Shown here: positions 18,991 through 27,313 of the stretch, piece after piece
Layout: every line of letters starts with the position of its first letter
Position numbering within the stretch: the stretch's first letter is position 1
From: Ureibacillus galli
GTDB lineage: Bacteria; Bacillota; Bacilli; Bacillales_A; Planococcaceae
Length of the DNA stretch: 64,000 bases
Direction: 5' to 3'
Assembly: GCF_014836845.1 (NCBI RefSeq)
Contig: NZ_JACSQA010000001.1
Coordinates: 124,001 to 188,000, forward strand
Position numbers and translations under genes: made by a program
Notes under the pieces: model-generated
Databases searched by the model: none
Told to the model about the DNA's origin: nothing
Seen by the model: the letters and a program-made list of their open reading frames with translations, nothing else

Positions 18991-19398
18991 CATTTTAATC
19001 ATCTTTCTTTTTGTCTGTTCCAGTTTATTATCTTCCTCGGTGTAGGTTGCCCCATCCTCTATATAAAAATCTGCAAAATTTTGCCCTTCATACCTCGGAA
19101 CAATATGCATATGAAAATGGGTTAATTCATCAAAGATTCCACCATTTTGGCAAATAGTAATTCCATCAGGTTGAAACAATTTCTTTATAGCTTTTGAAAT
19201 TATTTTCGATGCTTTCATTAACGAGTTTGTTGTATTATCGTCAAGTTCATCAAAGAACCGAGTATGTTTTTTTGGTAATAATAATACATGCCCTTCATTA
19301 AAAGGTTGATGGTCTAAAATACAACAGATATCATTGTCTTCAAATACGACATGAACGTTTTCTTTTTTATTTGCTAATTGACAACCGGAACAGCTCAT
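18973..19398 (-). CDS. HIT-family nucleotide hydrolase/transferase
   Basis: A 141-residue histidine-triad protein. The catalytic HxHxH motif is HFHMHIVPR near residue 92. CSGC at residues 3-6 and PFNEGHVLLLPKKHTRF are typical of the Hit/HinT group. These hydrolyse nucleoside phosphoramidates or adenylated intermediates. AAGGGGAG lies ahead of the ATG. The 3' end is embedded in the shared terminator with the regulator gene. Exact substrate unknown. Confidence 0.92.
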   Translation of the reverse strand: MSCSGCQLANKKENVHVVFEDNDICCILDHQPFNEGHVLLLPKKHTRFFDELDDNTTNSLMKASKIISKAIKKLFQPDGITICQNGGIFDELTHFHMHIVPRYEGQNFADFYIEDGATYTEEDNKLEQTKRKMIKMIKVLE

Positions 19399-19617
19399 GA
19401 GTGCTACTCCCCTTTATACGAAAAATTATTAAAATATTGGAAACAATGATATGAAAAATAGAATGAAAAACGTTAACAACCATTCTAGAGTAATCGCCTT
19501 TCATTCATAGATTTACAAAAAATAAGTCCCATTCAAAATTATTGTCACTTTCTTTCTAGTAATCTTTTATGTGACTATAGGAAAAATGCTTCCATATAGA
19601 TGGTATATTCAATTAAA

Positions 19618-20388
19618 TTATTCTCCCACCGTAAATTGGTACAATCCACCTTCTATTTCTTCCTGTTTTTCTTTATTAGCACCGGATATAACAACTTGGA
19701 CTATTTTATTTTGTTCCTCTTCTTCCTGTAGGTTCTTATAAAAGGTAAAGTTACAATTGGCAGTTTTTAATGTAATAGTTGAATGATTCTTTTCGACCGT
19801 AAATCCGAAAACGTCCGCCCATTTTTGAGCCACATGTAAGTCATCTACCTGATATACTACTTCTGAAATTCGAAGGTTGCCTAAAGGGTGGCTTCCAATT
19901 GTACCCCTTTTTACCAATTCATCAAAACGAATTTCGTCCCTTTCTTCCCACTGAATTAAAAACGGCCAATCCAACTTCGTTTCCTCTTCACCAATATGTA
20001 ATAATTTCCAAGTTAATATAGAGCCATCGGGACGAGTTCGGGAAAAGGTTTCTGGTCCATAAACAACTAAACCTAATTGGCGTAAACGATGAGCATCTTC
20101 TTCAATCGAATTTGTTCGCAAAGCCATTCGTGTAAATCCATTTCTGCGATTATGCTTTTCATAAGATTCATGTAATGTGTATGGTTTCTTTGCTGCTCTT
20201 TCAAACAATTCATTATGAAAAATCCCAATGAATTCGATATATGACAACCCAAAGTAACAAAGCGTGTTATAAGTACCCCACATTTCATGTTTACCACCAT
20301 CAACTGTATAAAGCCCCATTTCCTTAGTGCGATTTAGAAGGTTTTCAGGCTTTTCTACAAAATGTACAATATGATCGAATAAATACAT
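19618..20388 (-). CDS. VOC/glyoxalase-like domain protein
   Basis: A 256-residue protein starting MYLFDHIVHFVEKPENLL. The DHIVHFV opening, the His/Glu-rich beta strands (YIEFIGIFH) and a second repeat near residue 180 (ISEVVYQVDDLHVAQKWADVFGF) indicate the glyoxalase_3/VOC fold with two modules. I chose ATG 20388 because AAAGGGGC precedes it; a longer frame to 20451 would overlap the upstream gene and has no ribosome binding site. Probably co-transcribed with the YbaK-like gene 40 bases upstream. Substrate unknown. Confidence 0.8.
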   Translation of the reverse strand: MYLFDHIVHFVEKPENLLNRTKEMGLYTVDGGKHEMWGTYNTLCYFGLSYIEFIGIFHNELFERAAKKPYTLHESYEKHNRRNGFTRMALRTNSIEEDAHRLRQLGLVVYGPETFSRTRPDGSILTWKLLHIGEEETKLDWPFLIQWEERDEIRFDELVKRGTIGSHPLGNLRISEVVYQVDDLHVAQKWADVFGFTVEKNHSTITLKTANCNFTFYKNLQEEEEQNKIVQVVISGANKEKQEEIEGGLYQFTVGE

Positions 20389-20428
20389 GATTAGCCCCTT
20401 TCTTTTGGCTATTTTAAATAAACGGATA

Positions 20429-20947
20429 TTAATAACTTCCCTTTTCTTCAACCATGTTAGATTCAGTTAAACTTTCATCCCATTCTTTACTTACATCTAC
20501 CCAAGCTTTAGCGCCCGAATAATCCTCCAATTCGTTACATGTTAATTCGATTGCGGAATGATTATTACCGCATGCAGGAAAAACCGTTGTAAAACGTTTC
20601 AAGGACTTATCCAAATACACATTCAAATCCTTCGCTAATCCAAAAGGGCATACACCTCCAACCGGATGTCCTGTTTGTTCTTCTACTTCATCAGCATTCA
20701 ACATTTTCGCCTTCGTGTCAAATTCGGCCCGAAATTTTTGATTATCGATCTTTGCATCCCCTGCCGTAACGACTAAAAATCCATTTCCATCTTTATCTTT
20801 AAAAGATAACGTTTTGGCAATTTTAGCTGGAATAACATCTAATACAATAGCAGCTTGCTCTACCGTAGCACTAATTTTGTCAAAAACTAAAATATCTTGT
20901 GCACGATGAAACTTTTCTAAATGTTCTTTAACACTTTGGAATGACAT
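20429..20947 (-). CDS. YbaK/EbsC-family aminoacyl-tRNA editing protein
   Basis: A 172-residue trans-editing domain protein of the YbaK/ProXp type, which hydrolyses mischarged Cys- or Ala-tRNA(Pro). Family features are the invariant Lys in IAKTLSFKD, VVTAGDAKIDNQKFR, and GHPVGGVCPFGLAK followed by AIELTCNEL. B. subtilis YwhH is a comparable stand-alone member. GGGCTGA precedes the ATG. A charged 20-residue C-terminal tail is additional to the domain. Confidence 0.87.
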   Translation of the reverse strand: MSFQSVKEHLEKFHRAQDILVFDKISATVEQAAIVLDVIPAKIAKTLSFKDKDGNGFLVVTAGDAKIDNQKFRAEFDTKAKMLNADEVEEQTGHPVGGVCPFGLAKDLNVYLDKSLKRFTTVFPACGNNHSAIELTCNELEDYSGAKAWVDVSKEWDESLTESNMVEEKGSY

Positions 20948-21003
20948 TAAATCAGCCCTTTCAAGAAATTGTATAAACAGAAATTTCTGAAATTTATTGA
21001 TAG

Positions 21004-21028
21004 AAAAGACTAGAACACTCTAGTCTTA
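21004..21028 (-). terminator. Terminator of the CoaB-like gene
   Basis: AAGACTAGA/TCTAGTCTT stem with an ACAC loop, followed on the minus strand by TTTTCT, six bases after the stop codon. Confidence 0.75.
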
Positions 21029-21033
21029 AAAAA

Positions 21034-21708
21034 CTATTTACTTGTTAATATTTCTATTAGCTTTTTAGCCGTTTTTTCTTTACCTTCTATCTTTAATACT
21101 TCCCCGCTTTTTGAAACAATAAAATGAGGTTCTTCTGTTCCGTAAAGGGAATTAGAACTGTTGGCAACCATATATTCTGCATTGGAAGAATCCATTCTTA
21201 ACTTTGCACGCTCAATTAAATAATCAACATTATCCGTTGCCTCTAACTTAAAACCAATTAATGTTGTTTCTGGTGACCAACCTTTAATTTCCCCTAACAC
21301 TTTTGGTGCTTTTTTAAAATGAATAATCGGTGGTTCTTCCGAAGGCATTTTCCCTTTCTCCTCGATCAAATGACCTGATTGATCATAAACTTTATCAATG
21401 ACCCAATCTGAACCAGCAGCAGCCATAATAACAAAATCGACCATTTCTTTTTGTACAATCGATTTCAATTTATCAGCTAAATCTTCAATTCCTTCAAATA
21501 CCACTGTTCGCATTTTTGCAACATTTTGCGGAAGGTTCGCAAAATAGCCGTGCATATAAATCACTTCTGCTCCTGCAGCAAAAGCTTCCTCTGCAAGGAA
21601 ACAACCCATCGTTCCTTTTGATAAGTTTGTATGGCCTCGCACCCGATCCCACTTTTCTAATGTACCACCACTTGTAATTAATACTTTCTTACCTTGTAAC
21701 GTTTTCAA
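21034..21708 (-). CDS. Stand-alone CoaB-like phosphopantothenoylcysteine synthetase domain
   Basis: A 224-residue protein corresponding to the C-terminal CoaB half of bifunctional CoaBC. KKVLITSGGTLEKWDRVRGHTNLSKG is the nucleotide-binding start of the DFP fold, and IMAAAGSDWVID, HFKKAPKVLGEI and LIGFKLEA match the central and substrate loops. It condenses 4'-phosphopantothenate with cysteine in coenzyme A synthesis if active. I place the start at TTG 21708 (MKTLQGKK) behind AGGTGA; the GTG three codons further up lies inside that site. No CoaC flavoprotein gene is adjacent. Confidence 0.75.
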   Translation of the reverse strand: MKTLQGKKVLITSGGTLEKWDRVRGHTNLSKGTMGCFLAEEAFAAGAEVIYMHGYFANLPQNVAKMRTVVFEGIEDLADKLKSIVQKEMVDFVIMAAAGSDWVIDKVYDQSGHLIEEKGKMPSEEPPIIHFKKAPKVLGEIKGWSPETTLIGFKLEATDNVDYLIERAKLRMDSSNAEYMVANSSNSLYGTEEPHFIVSKSGEVLKIEGKEKTAKKLIEILTSK

Positions 21709-22035
21709 CCGTATCACCTAATTTTATTGTAGTTAATTTCTTTTTATCATTTACTATATTGCCATTATATATGAATCCTTGGCTAGATGATATATTTCGG
21801 TTTTGAATGATTTCTCATAGGAAAAACTAGTATTTTTCTATTAAATCGTTTTTTAATTCTATTTTTCCCAAATAAAACATATAAATAATAATAAGTCCGA
21901 TATTTCAAATAGTTTAAAATAAACTTTCATTTTTCAACAGATAGTAATTTTCGATATTATTATGAATGCATAGTAATAAAATTACTAAATCCATGTAAAC
22001 GATTCAACTAGATTTAAAGAAAAGGAAGTGTTCGT
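21709..22035. other. Intergenic region between the CoaB-like and SEC-C genes
   Basis: A 327-base very AT-rich spacer between divergent genes; it should hold both promoters. I could not identify a clear promoter pair, ORF or structured RNA. Confidence 0.4.
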
Positions 22036-23022
22036 ATGGTAGGACGTAACGACCCATGTCCATGTGGTAGTGGAAAAAAATACAAAAAGTGCTGTGAAGG
22101 TAACGAACAAGTTACGACCGAGCAAGTATTTTTAGAAGAAATAGAACAAGTTCTTCAAACTTTTTATAACATATATCCCGAAAGAAAAGATGTAAAGGAT
22201 TACTTAAATATTGTTGAAGAATGGTCACCCCAATTAGAAACCCATTTACAACGTGAGTTAATCGAAGCGGTCGCCCTTGACGACTTCTTCTTCCATAAAC
22301 GATTAGATATTTGGACAAGTTATATCAAACGAACTGTTAAGAAAACGATTCGCCCAGCAATTGTAGAATTGTTAAACCAATGGCATAAGCCACAAATGTT
22401 TATCGGAGAAGTCGAAGCTGTTGAGGAACGATATTTTAAGGCGGTAGGTTCCATTACAAAAGAAGCGATTTATATTCGTCGGGAATCAAACCGTGTCATA
22501 CCAGAAGGAATGCAAGTTTTTGCCTTTTTATTACCTGATGGATCTAAAAAAGAAAATCATTACTTAGCTGTGTCTACATTAATTTTCTTCCCAACAAATT
22601 ATAAACAAGCCTTTGAAAACTTTGCAAAGACCTATGAAGATTCTAAACAAACTGTTGAGCAATTTTTACAAAATCATCATTTGCAATTTTGGACTAGTCT
22701 AGTCGCTTCAGGGTATAGTGGAGAAGAATATTCATCATTTGAAATCGAAGTCGTAGAACAAGCAAAACAATTTTTAGAGGAACGTCAAATCGAAGCGAAT
22801 CAATTATTAGAACAATTAGAGGATTATTTAGTAGTTAAAAAACCAAAAGCTAGAAAAGCTTCAGCGATTGCGGCTGGTGCCATTCGTTTCGGACAAGAAA
22901 AGGATCTATTTAATGGTGCTACATTTACAATCAAAGAAATTGCTGAATCCTTCGGAGTATCTTCCTCCTCATTAAATAAATATTATCAAGAACTTCTTGA
23001 ATACAACACCGTTTTAATTTAA
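22036..23022 (+). CDS. SEC-C motif protein with C-terminal TFIIB/cyclin-like helix-turn-helix
   Basis: A 328-residue protein beginning with a SEC-C zinc motif, [16 protein letters not shown] (Cys 8, 10, 19, 20), usually placed at protein ends as in SecA and YecA. Residues 30-260 are mostly helical without recognised motifs. The last 50 residues ([10 protein letters not shown] ... [25 protein letters not shown]) resemble the second cyclin repeat of TFIIB, where an AAAxIY helix leads to TQKEIAEVAGVSEVTIRNRY. GGAAG precedes the ATG and a strong terminator follows. Role unknown; RNA or DNA binding is an inference. Confidence 0.7.
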   Translation: MVGRNDPCPCGSGKKYKKCCEGNEQVTTEQVFLEEIEQVLQTFYNIYPERKDVKDYLNIVEEWSPQLETHLQRELIEAVALDDFFFHKRLDIWTSYIKRTVKKTIRPAIVELLNQWHKPQMFIGEVEAVEERYFKAVGSITKEAIYIRRESNRVIPEGMQVFAFLLPDGSKKENHYLAVSTLIFFPTNYKQAFENFAKTYEDSKQTVEQFLQNHHLQFWTSLVASGYSGEEYSSFEIEVVEQAKQFLEERQIEANQLLEQLEDYLVVKKPKARKASAIAAGAIRFGQEKDLFNGATFTIKEIAESFGVSSSSLNKYYQELLEYNTVLI

Positions 23023-23033
23023 TAGAACTGGCC

Positions 23034-23073
23034 AAGTCCTATAGGTAAAATTACTACCTATAGGACTTTTTTG
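23034..23073 (+). terminator. Terminator of the SEC-C gene
   Basis: AAGTCCTATAGGTA pairs with its complement around a short AT loop and is followed by TTTTTT. Confidence 0.9.
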
Positions 23074-23082
23074 ATTGTTCCT

Positions 23083-23115
23083 AAAATAAAAAATCGCCCC
23101 CCCTGGGAGACGACC
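23083..23115 (-). terminator. Terminator of the small zinc-finger gene
   Basis: On the minus strand a GC-rich TCG-TCTCCC...GGGGGCGA hairpin is followed by TTTTTT. It lies about 60 bases beyond the stop at 23174. Confidence 0.6.
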
Positions 23116-23173
23116 TTATTTATATAATGTATATGAACGAAAAGTAAGTTGTAATTTTTATTTGTTTTCCTAT

Positions 23174-23368
23174 TTACTTCTTTTCATAAATTTTCATTAA
23201 TTCATTTCCTAAAAATTGTAATTGTTCTCCTACCGAACATTGTTCAATGCAAAAACGGTGTGCACCCGATTTCCCTCTCTTATTGCGTAAATCCCGCTTA
23301 ATTGGACAGTCGTTGCAATAAGTATCGGTTAATTCGTCAATATCTTTAATAACTGTATTTTTATTCAC
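23174..23368 (-). CDS. Small Cys-rich zinc-finger protein
   Basis: A 64-residue protein with four Cys and one His arranged as YCNDCPIK ... HRFCIEQCSVGEQL. This matches the small zinc-finger family (DUF2602 type) found across Bacillales. It starts at GTG 23368 behind AAAGGGGGAG. The N-terminal part is acidic (KDIDELTDTY) and the C-terminal part a short helix. Zinc binding is inferred from the motif; function unknown. Confidence 0.8.
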   Translation of the reverse strand: MNKNTVIKDIDELTDTYCNDCPIKRDLRNKRGKSGAHRFCIEQCSVGEQLQFLGNELMKIYEKK

Positions 23369-23522
23369 AATACTCCCCCTTTACACAACGTTTTCCTATT
23401 TTACTACTAACATTTTTCTTTTGTCAAAGTAGATGCTGCTTTAAACTTACGAAAAAAATTTATCATTTCCCCATAAGTAAGTTATAATATGTTCAAAATA
23501 ATGATGAAAAAGTAGGGATAGT

Positions 23523-23912
23523 TTGTTAGAAGTTTATATCGACGGTGCTAGTGCTGGAAATCCAGGACCAAGTGGCATTGGCATCTTTATTAAAGGTGAA
23601 GGTCATCACATTAAAATAAGCGAATATATCGGTGAAACAAATAATCACATTGCAGAATTTATCGCCTTACATCGAGGATTGGAAGAGGCAATTAAATTAG
23701 GCTCTTCCTTTATTTCCGTTCGATCTGATTCAAAAATTGTTGTTTCCTCTATTGAAAAACAATATGTGAAAAACGAACAATATAAACCTTTTTTAGAAAA
23801 ATCCCTTCTCTTGTCGGAACAATTTGATTTATTTTTTATCAAATGGATTCCCGATAACGAAAATAAAGCAGCGGATGCTTTAGCTCGTGAGGCGATATTA
23901 AAGGCAAAATAA
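23523..23912 (+). CDS. RNase H-like protein (RNase HI fold, YpeP type)
   Basis: A 129-residue single-domain RNase HI fold. All four acidic active-site positions are present: Asp 7 (VYIDGASAGNPGP), Glu 45 (HIAEFIALHRGL), Asp 69 (VRSDSKIV) and Asp 118 (NKAADALAREA). It lacks the basic handle region of E. coli RNase HI, as in the short YpeP/YpdQ-like proteins of Bacillales. It starts at TTG with GGGA upstream. Cleavage of RNA in RNA-DNA hybrids is plausible because the catalytic residues are intact, but it has not been shown here. Confidence 0.85.
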   Translation: MLEVYIDGASAGNPGPSGIGIFIKGEGHHIKISEYIGETNNHIAEFIALHRGLEEAIKLGSSFISVRSDSKIVVSSIEKQYVKNEQYKPFLEKSLLLSEQFDLFFIKWIPDNENKAADALAREAILKAK

Positions 23913-24012
23913 TTGGTCATTTTATTATGTTCAATTTCCCGCCATCAATAAACACTTCATAAAAAACTGTTTTTTGTATATGCTATGCAAGTCAAGCTAA
24001 AATGCACAGGTT

Positions 24013-24053
24013 AAAAGGCTTTCAAGCAAGTAAAAATTGCTTAAAAGCCTTTC
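24013..24053. terminator. Bidirectional terminator
   Basis: AAAAGGCTTTcAAGCAA and TTGCTTaAAAGCCTTT arms between the converging RNase H-like and coaW genes, with flanking A and T runs. Confidence 0.85.
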
Positions 24054-24058
24054 ATTTA

Positions 24059-24901
24059 TCATTGTGTAATTTGTGATTGTTCCACCTTGTTTAGTAAAGC
24101 TCCAATAGCACCTGTAAAACCGCAATCGTCTAAGAAGACAGGTTTATGTTTTTTCAATATTGTATAATTGGAGATGACTTCTTTTAAATGTTCATTATTT
24201 GTTAAAGTTGATCCGATGTAAATAATTTCATTCGCCTTTTTCTCTTCGGCAAATTGAATACTTAAAGTCGTAATTACCTCTCCAACTAGACCTTGTATAG
24301 TCGCTAATAGATCTTTTATTTCATATTTTGTATCTTTTAAAATACTTACATTCCCAAAATTACTTGCAGTTAAATGTCCTTCGATGGGGGGTTCCATTCC
24401 TTGGAAAATATCTTTTACAAATAAATCTATATTTTCTCGGCTACCTAAAGCTGCATTTGAAGTAATTTCATTGAAATCAGAAACACCGGTCATTATCGTT
24501 GAAAGTCCCGTTAATGTACCACCGCCGATTCCCGTACCTCCTACTCGGATATGGCTATAACCTTCCATATAGTGAATAGAAGTCCCTGTACCAATATTTG
24601 AAATGATGGCATTTTCAATATCGTAGCCACTTTTATTTAATAAATACTTAACTCCTTTAAATGTTGCTTCAAACTCCACTAAATATTGAATGGATTTCAT
24701 TGTTTTTAACACATTCAATAATTGTTTTGTTCGGCCACCCGTTAACCCAATTTCTTCTATATGAGGATGCTTTTCAAGCCAAGTTTTTACTTTTGAAAAA
24801 TCATTGGACGGAAATATTTCAAAGGCCATTTCATTTTGCTCATTAATATAAGCTAATTTTGTTAAAGTTCCCCCTGCATCAATACCAATTACATTTTGCA
24901 T
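24059..24901 (-). CDS. coaW: Type II pantothenate kinase CoaW
   Basis: A 280-residue ASKHA-fold kinase. It opens with VIGIDAGGTLTKLAYI (phosphate-binding loop) and has SNIGTGTSIHYM and RVGGTGIGGGTLTGLSTIM, the glycine-rich signature of staphylococcal/eukaryotic-type pantothenate kinases. Near the end, IIYIGSTLTNN and DDCGFTGAIGALL are typical. It phosphorylates pantothenate as the first step to coenzyme A. Type II enzymes are generally poorly feedback-inhibited by CoA. AAAGGAG precedes the ATG; the gene is monocistronic. Confidence 0.93.
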   Translation of the reverse strand: MQNVIGIDAGGTLTKLAYINEQNEMAFEIFPSNDFSKVKTWLEKHPHIEEIGLTGGRTKQLLNVLKTMKSIQYLVEFEATFKGVKYLLNKSGYDIENAIISNIGTGTSIHYMEGYSHIRVGGTGIGGGTLTGLSTIMTGVSDFNEITSNAALGSRENIDLFVKDIFQGMEPPIEGHLTASNFGNVSILKDTKYEIKDLLATIQGLVGEVITTLSIQFAEEKKANEIIYIGSTLTNNEHLKEVISNYTILKKHKPVFLDDCGFTGAIGALLNKVEQSQITQ

Positions 24902-25031
24902 AAAAGTTCTCCTTTATTTTCTCCCTTTATAAACTTTAACTGTCTTATTACTATTGTGCAATGATTTTATCTTATTTCAATTCAATGATTTTACAAAATT
25001 GGAATTTAAGAAAAAATCTTTTACCATCTAT

Positions 25032-26093
25032 TTAAATGTCCACTTTTTCCTTTACAAATAAATTTCTCTTCTCAAATTCTGCTATAATTTCCTTTTCATA
25101 CTTCGTCATCAACTGTTGAAGTTTATTTTCATAAGTCGTAACAGAAGAATGATGAATGGTAAACTCGTTAACTGCCTCGTCATTTTGAAGTAAATGTTGT
25201 AATGTCATGACCTCTGTTTTAGGAAATACTGCATGGTGTAAACGATTAATTTTCGCTAGTTGTTTTAAACCACTTCGAGTGATTAAAACTTTATCTTGTA
25301 TATCATTAATCATCATTTTAATAAATGATTCGACTTCCTGATTAGGTTGAATCATCGTGCGATGTATTGTTTCGATATCCCCGTCTTCCAACTCTTTATG
25401 TTCTTCTTTTATCTCAAAAAATAGTTGTTTATGAATTGTTTTTATCGATTGTACATCCACAAAAGTTGGCCATACTCGCCCTGAAATATAAGAAAGATAT
25501 AAGTCATATGTTTCTTCCTGTTGCCGGAATTCACTTAAAATTAATCCAAATTGATCCGTTCTTTGTTTCTCAATTAACTCTTCACCATTGGCTTCTTTGA
25601 AAATATGAAACAAGCTAATCGCATCAGCAAGAGCACGGTGGTTTATATCTGTAGTAATGTCATATTGCTCTAATAATTTCATAAGACTTGGTTGCTCTTT
25701 TAGCTGATTTTCAATCATATATTTTTGTTGAAAATCAATTATTGGATATAAAAAACGAACATCCATATGATTTCGTATAAGTTCCTCTTCTAAAACTTTT
25801 CGATCGAATTCACCAAAGGTAACGAATATGGAATTCTTTCCACACCATTTCATAAATTTAGGCATCACTAACTTAAAGGGGGGAGCATTTAACAATTGTC
25901 CAGTTGTAATACCTGTTAACTTTTGAATATGGGCATTTAATTTTTTAAATTTATACGGTTGAATTAGCTGCGAAAAACGTTCAATCGTTCCATCTGGCAA
26001 CCATTTAATTGCACCGATTTCAATAATGTGTTGTTGGCCACGGATTAATGTAGCCTCTACATCGACAAAAATGTAAGTATTTTTACGCACCAT
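25032..26093 (-). CDS. DnaQ-like 3'-5' exonuclease-domain protein
   Basis: A 353-residue protein whose N-terminal 170 residues form a DEDDh exonuclease: YIFVDVEATLI (first acidic pair), FVTFGEFDRKVLEEEL (Asp of ExoII) and NHRALADAISLFHIF (His and Asp of ExoIII). The remaining half has no recognisable domain but is helical and basic. I use ATG 26093 because AAAGGTGG lies just before it; a GTG frame to 26123 lacks a ribosome binding site. KapD-like sporulation or RNA-processing roles are possible but unproven. Confidence 0.8.
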   Translation of the reverse strand: MVRKNTYIFVDVEATLIRGQQHIIEIGAIKWLPDGTIERFSQLIQPYKFKKLNAHIQKLTGITTGQLLNAPPFKLVMPKFMKWCGKNSIFVTFGEFDRKVLEEELIRNHMDVRFLYPIIDFQQKYMIENQLKEQPSLMKLLEQYDITTDINHRALADAISLFHIFKEANGEELIEKQRTDQFGLILSEFRQQEETYDLYLSYISGRVWPTFVDVQSIKTIHKQLFFEIKEEHKELEDGDIETIHRTMIQPNQEVESFIKMMINDIQDKVLITRSGLKQLAKINRLHHAVFPKTEVMTLQHLLQNDEAVNEFTIHHSSVTTYENKLQQLMTKYEKEIIAEFEKRNLFVKEKVDI

Positions 26094-26123
26094 CATTCCA
26101 CCTTTTAACTGTTCGAGAAACAC

Positions 26124-26445
26124 AATTGTTTATATATAAAAATATTAAACAAGATCAAATTCTTACTATATTGATATATTTAAACTTTCACCATCTATTA
26201 CAAAAAAATGTTGCTTCTCTCTTGTTATTTATCATTTTTTATTGTAACGAAATTTTATAATATTGACATAACAATGTCACAAAGACATTATATCACCTAT
26301 AAAAGTAGAATATAATCACTTTTAATAGGAGAAACATTATTATACAAAATTAATTTCTTGTAAAATTTTAGAGTTTCTATTTCTCAATTGAAGAAAATTA
26401 ATGTAACATAGTATAGATGGATGTTATGAACGGAGGAACATGTGA
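26124..26445. other. Intergenic region with the promoter of the YisP-like gene
   Basis: A 320-base AT-rich spacer between divergent genes. It contains the promoter described at 26263-26291 and implies a leader of about 150 bases. No further ORF or clear RNA structure is seen. Confidence 0.5.
26263..26291 (+). promoter_or_regulatory. Sigma-A-type promoter of the YisP-like gene
   Basis: TTGACA at 26263-26268, 17-base spacer and CATTAT at 26286-26291. The -35 lies in the left arm of a perfect dyad TGACA-N6-TGTCA (26264-26279). Confidence 0.6.
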
Positions 26446-27273
26446 ATGAATGACAAAGAACTCCTAAGAGATGCAATGCGAGTATTAAAAGAAACGAGTC
26501 GTACTTTTTATATTCCCATTACATTTTTACAAAAAGAGTTAAAAACGGCTGTTGCAACTGCTTATTTAATGATGCGTGCGATTGATGAAATTGAAGATAA
26601 TGAACATGCAGAAGTAACAAACGAATTAAAATACGCCATGTTAACAGATGTTAGTACCCTGTTAAAAGAGGAAACTTTTAATGAGGAGAAATATTTAGAA
26701 ATTCTTCATCCTGTGAAGGAATTTCTGCCTGAGGTTACTTTACGTCTTGCCGATTGGATTCGTTTAATTCCAACAGGGGCAGAACAAATCGTTAAAAATG
26801 CAACGAGAGAAATGGCAGAAGGTATGGGTAAATGGTCAAAATCTAACTTCCAAGTTCGTACGAAAGAAGACTTAGATGAATATACATATTATGTAGCTGG
26901 ACTAGTCGGAGTCATGCTTTCAGAACTTTGGGAATGGAACGCAGGTATAAAAACCGATCGAGATTTAGCGATTGGCTACGGGCGCGGCTTACAATTAGTA
27001 AATATTTTACGTAATCAACAAGAAGATATGACAGAACGTGGTGTAAGCTTCGTTCCGGAAGGGTGGACACGTAACGATCTATTTGCTTATGCTGAAGAAA
27101 ACTTGGAAAAAGCCGATCTATATATGAAAGACATTCATAAACGGTCTATTCTGTTGTTCTGTCGTCTACCCCTTGCGTTAGCCCACAAAACGTTAAAGGC
27201 TATGAAAAATGGCAAGGAAAAAATGACAAGAGAAGAAGTTGAAAGTACTGTAAAAGAAGTACAAGCTGAATAA
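26446..27273 (+). CDS. Squalene/phytoene synthase-fold protein, YisP-like
   Basis: A 275-residue all-helical prenyl-synthase-fold protein. The first Asp-rich motif is intact (AIDEIED, Asp 47 and 51). The second reads NILRNQQED (residues 186-194) where synthases have RDxxED, so the first Asp is Asn 190. KETSRTFYIPI and YLMMRAIDEIED strongly resemble B. subtilis YisP, reported to act as a farnesyl-diphosphate phosphatase rather than a head-to-head synthase. The missing Asp fits such a change of function. CGGAGG precedes the ATG; no carotenoid or hopanoid genes are adjacent. Confidence 0.82.
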   Translation: MNDKELLRDAMRVLKETSRTFYIPITFLQKELKTAVATAYLMMRAIDEIEDNEHAEVTNELKYAMLTDVSTLLKEETFNEEKYLEILHPVKEFLPEVTLRLADWIRLIPTGAEQIVKNATREMAEGMGKWSKSNFQVRTKEDLDEYTYYVAGLVGVMLSELWEWNAGIKTDRDLAIGYGRGLQLVNILRNQQEDMTERGVSFVPEGWTRNDLFAYAEENLEKADLYMKDIHKRSILLFCRLPLALAHKTLKAMKNGKEKMTREEVESTVKEVQAE

Positions 27274-27276
27274 ATA

Positions 27277-27312
27277 AAAATGCCCTAGACGAAATCGTTT
27301 CGGGCATTTTTT
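27277..27312. terminator. Bidirectional terminator
   Basis: AAAAATGCCC/GGGCATTTTT outer stem with inner GACGAAA/TTTC pairing, between the YisP-like gene and dsdA. Confidence 0.88.
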
Positions 27313-27313
27313 T

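Noticed and set aside
20389-20451. N-terminal extension of the VOC protein overlapping the YbaK-like gene
   Set aside because: A strong AAAGGGGC site precedes the internal ATG at 20388, which also begins the conserved DHIVHFV domain.
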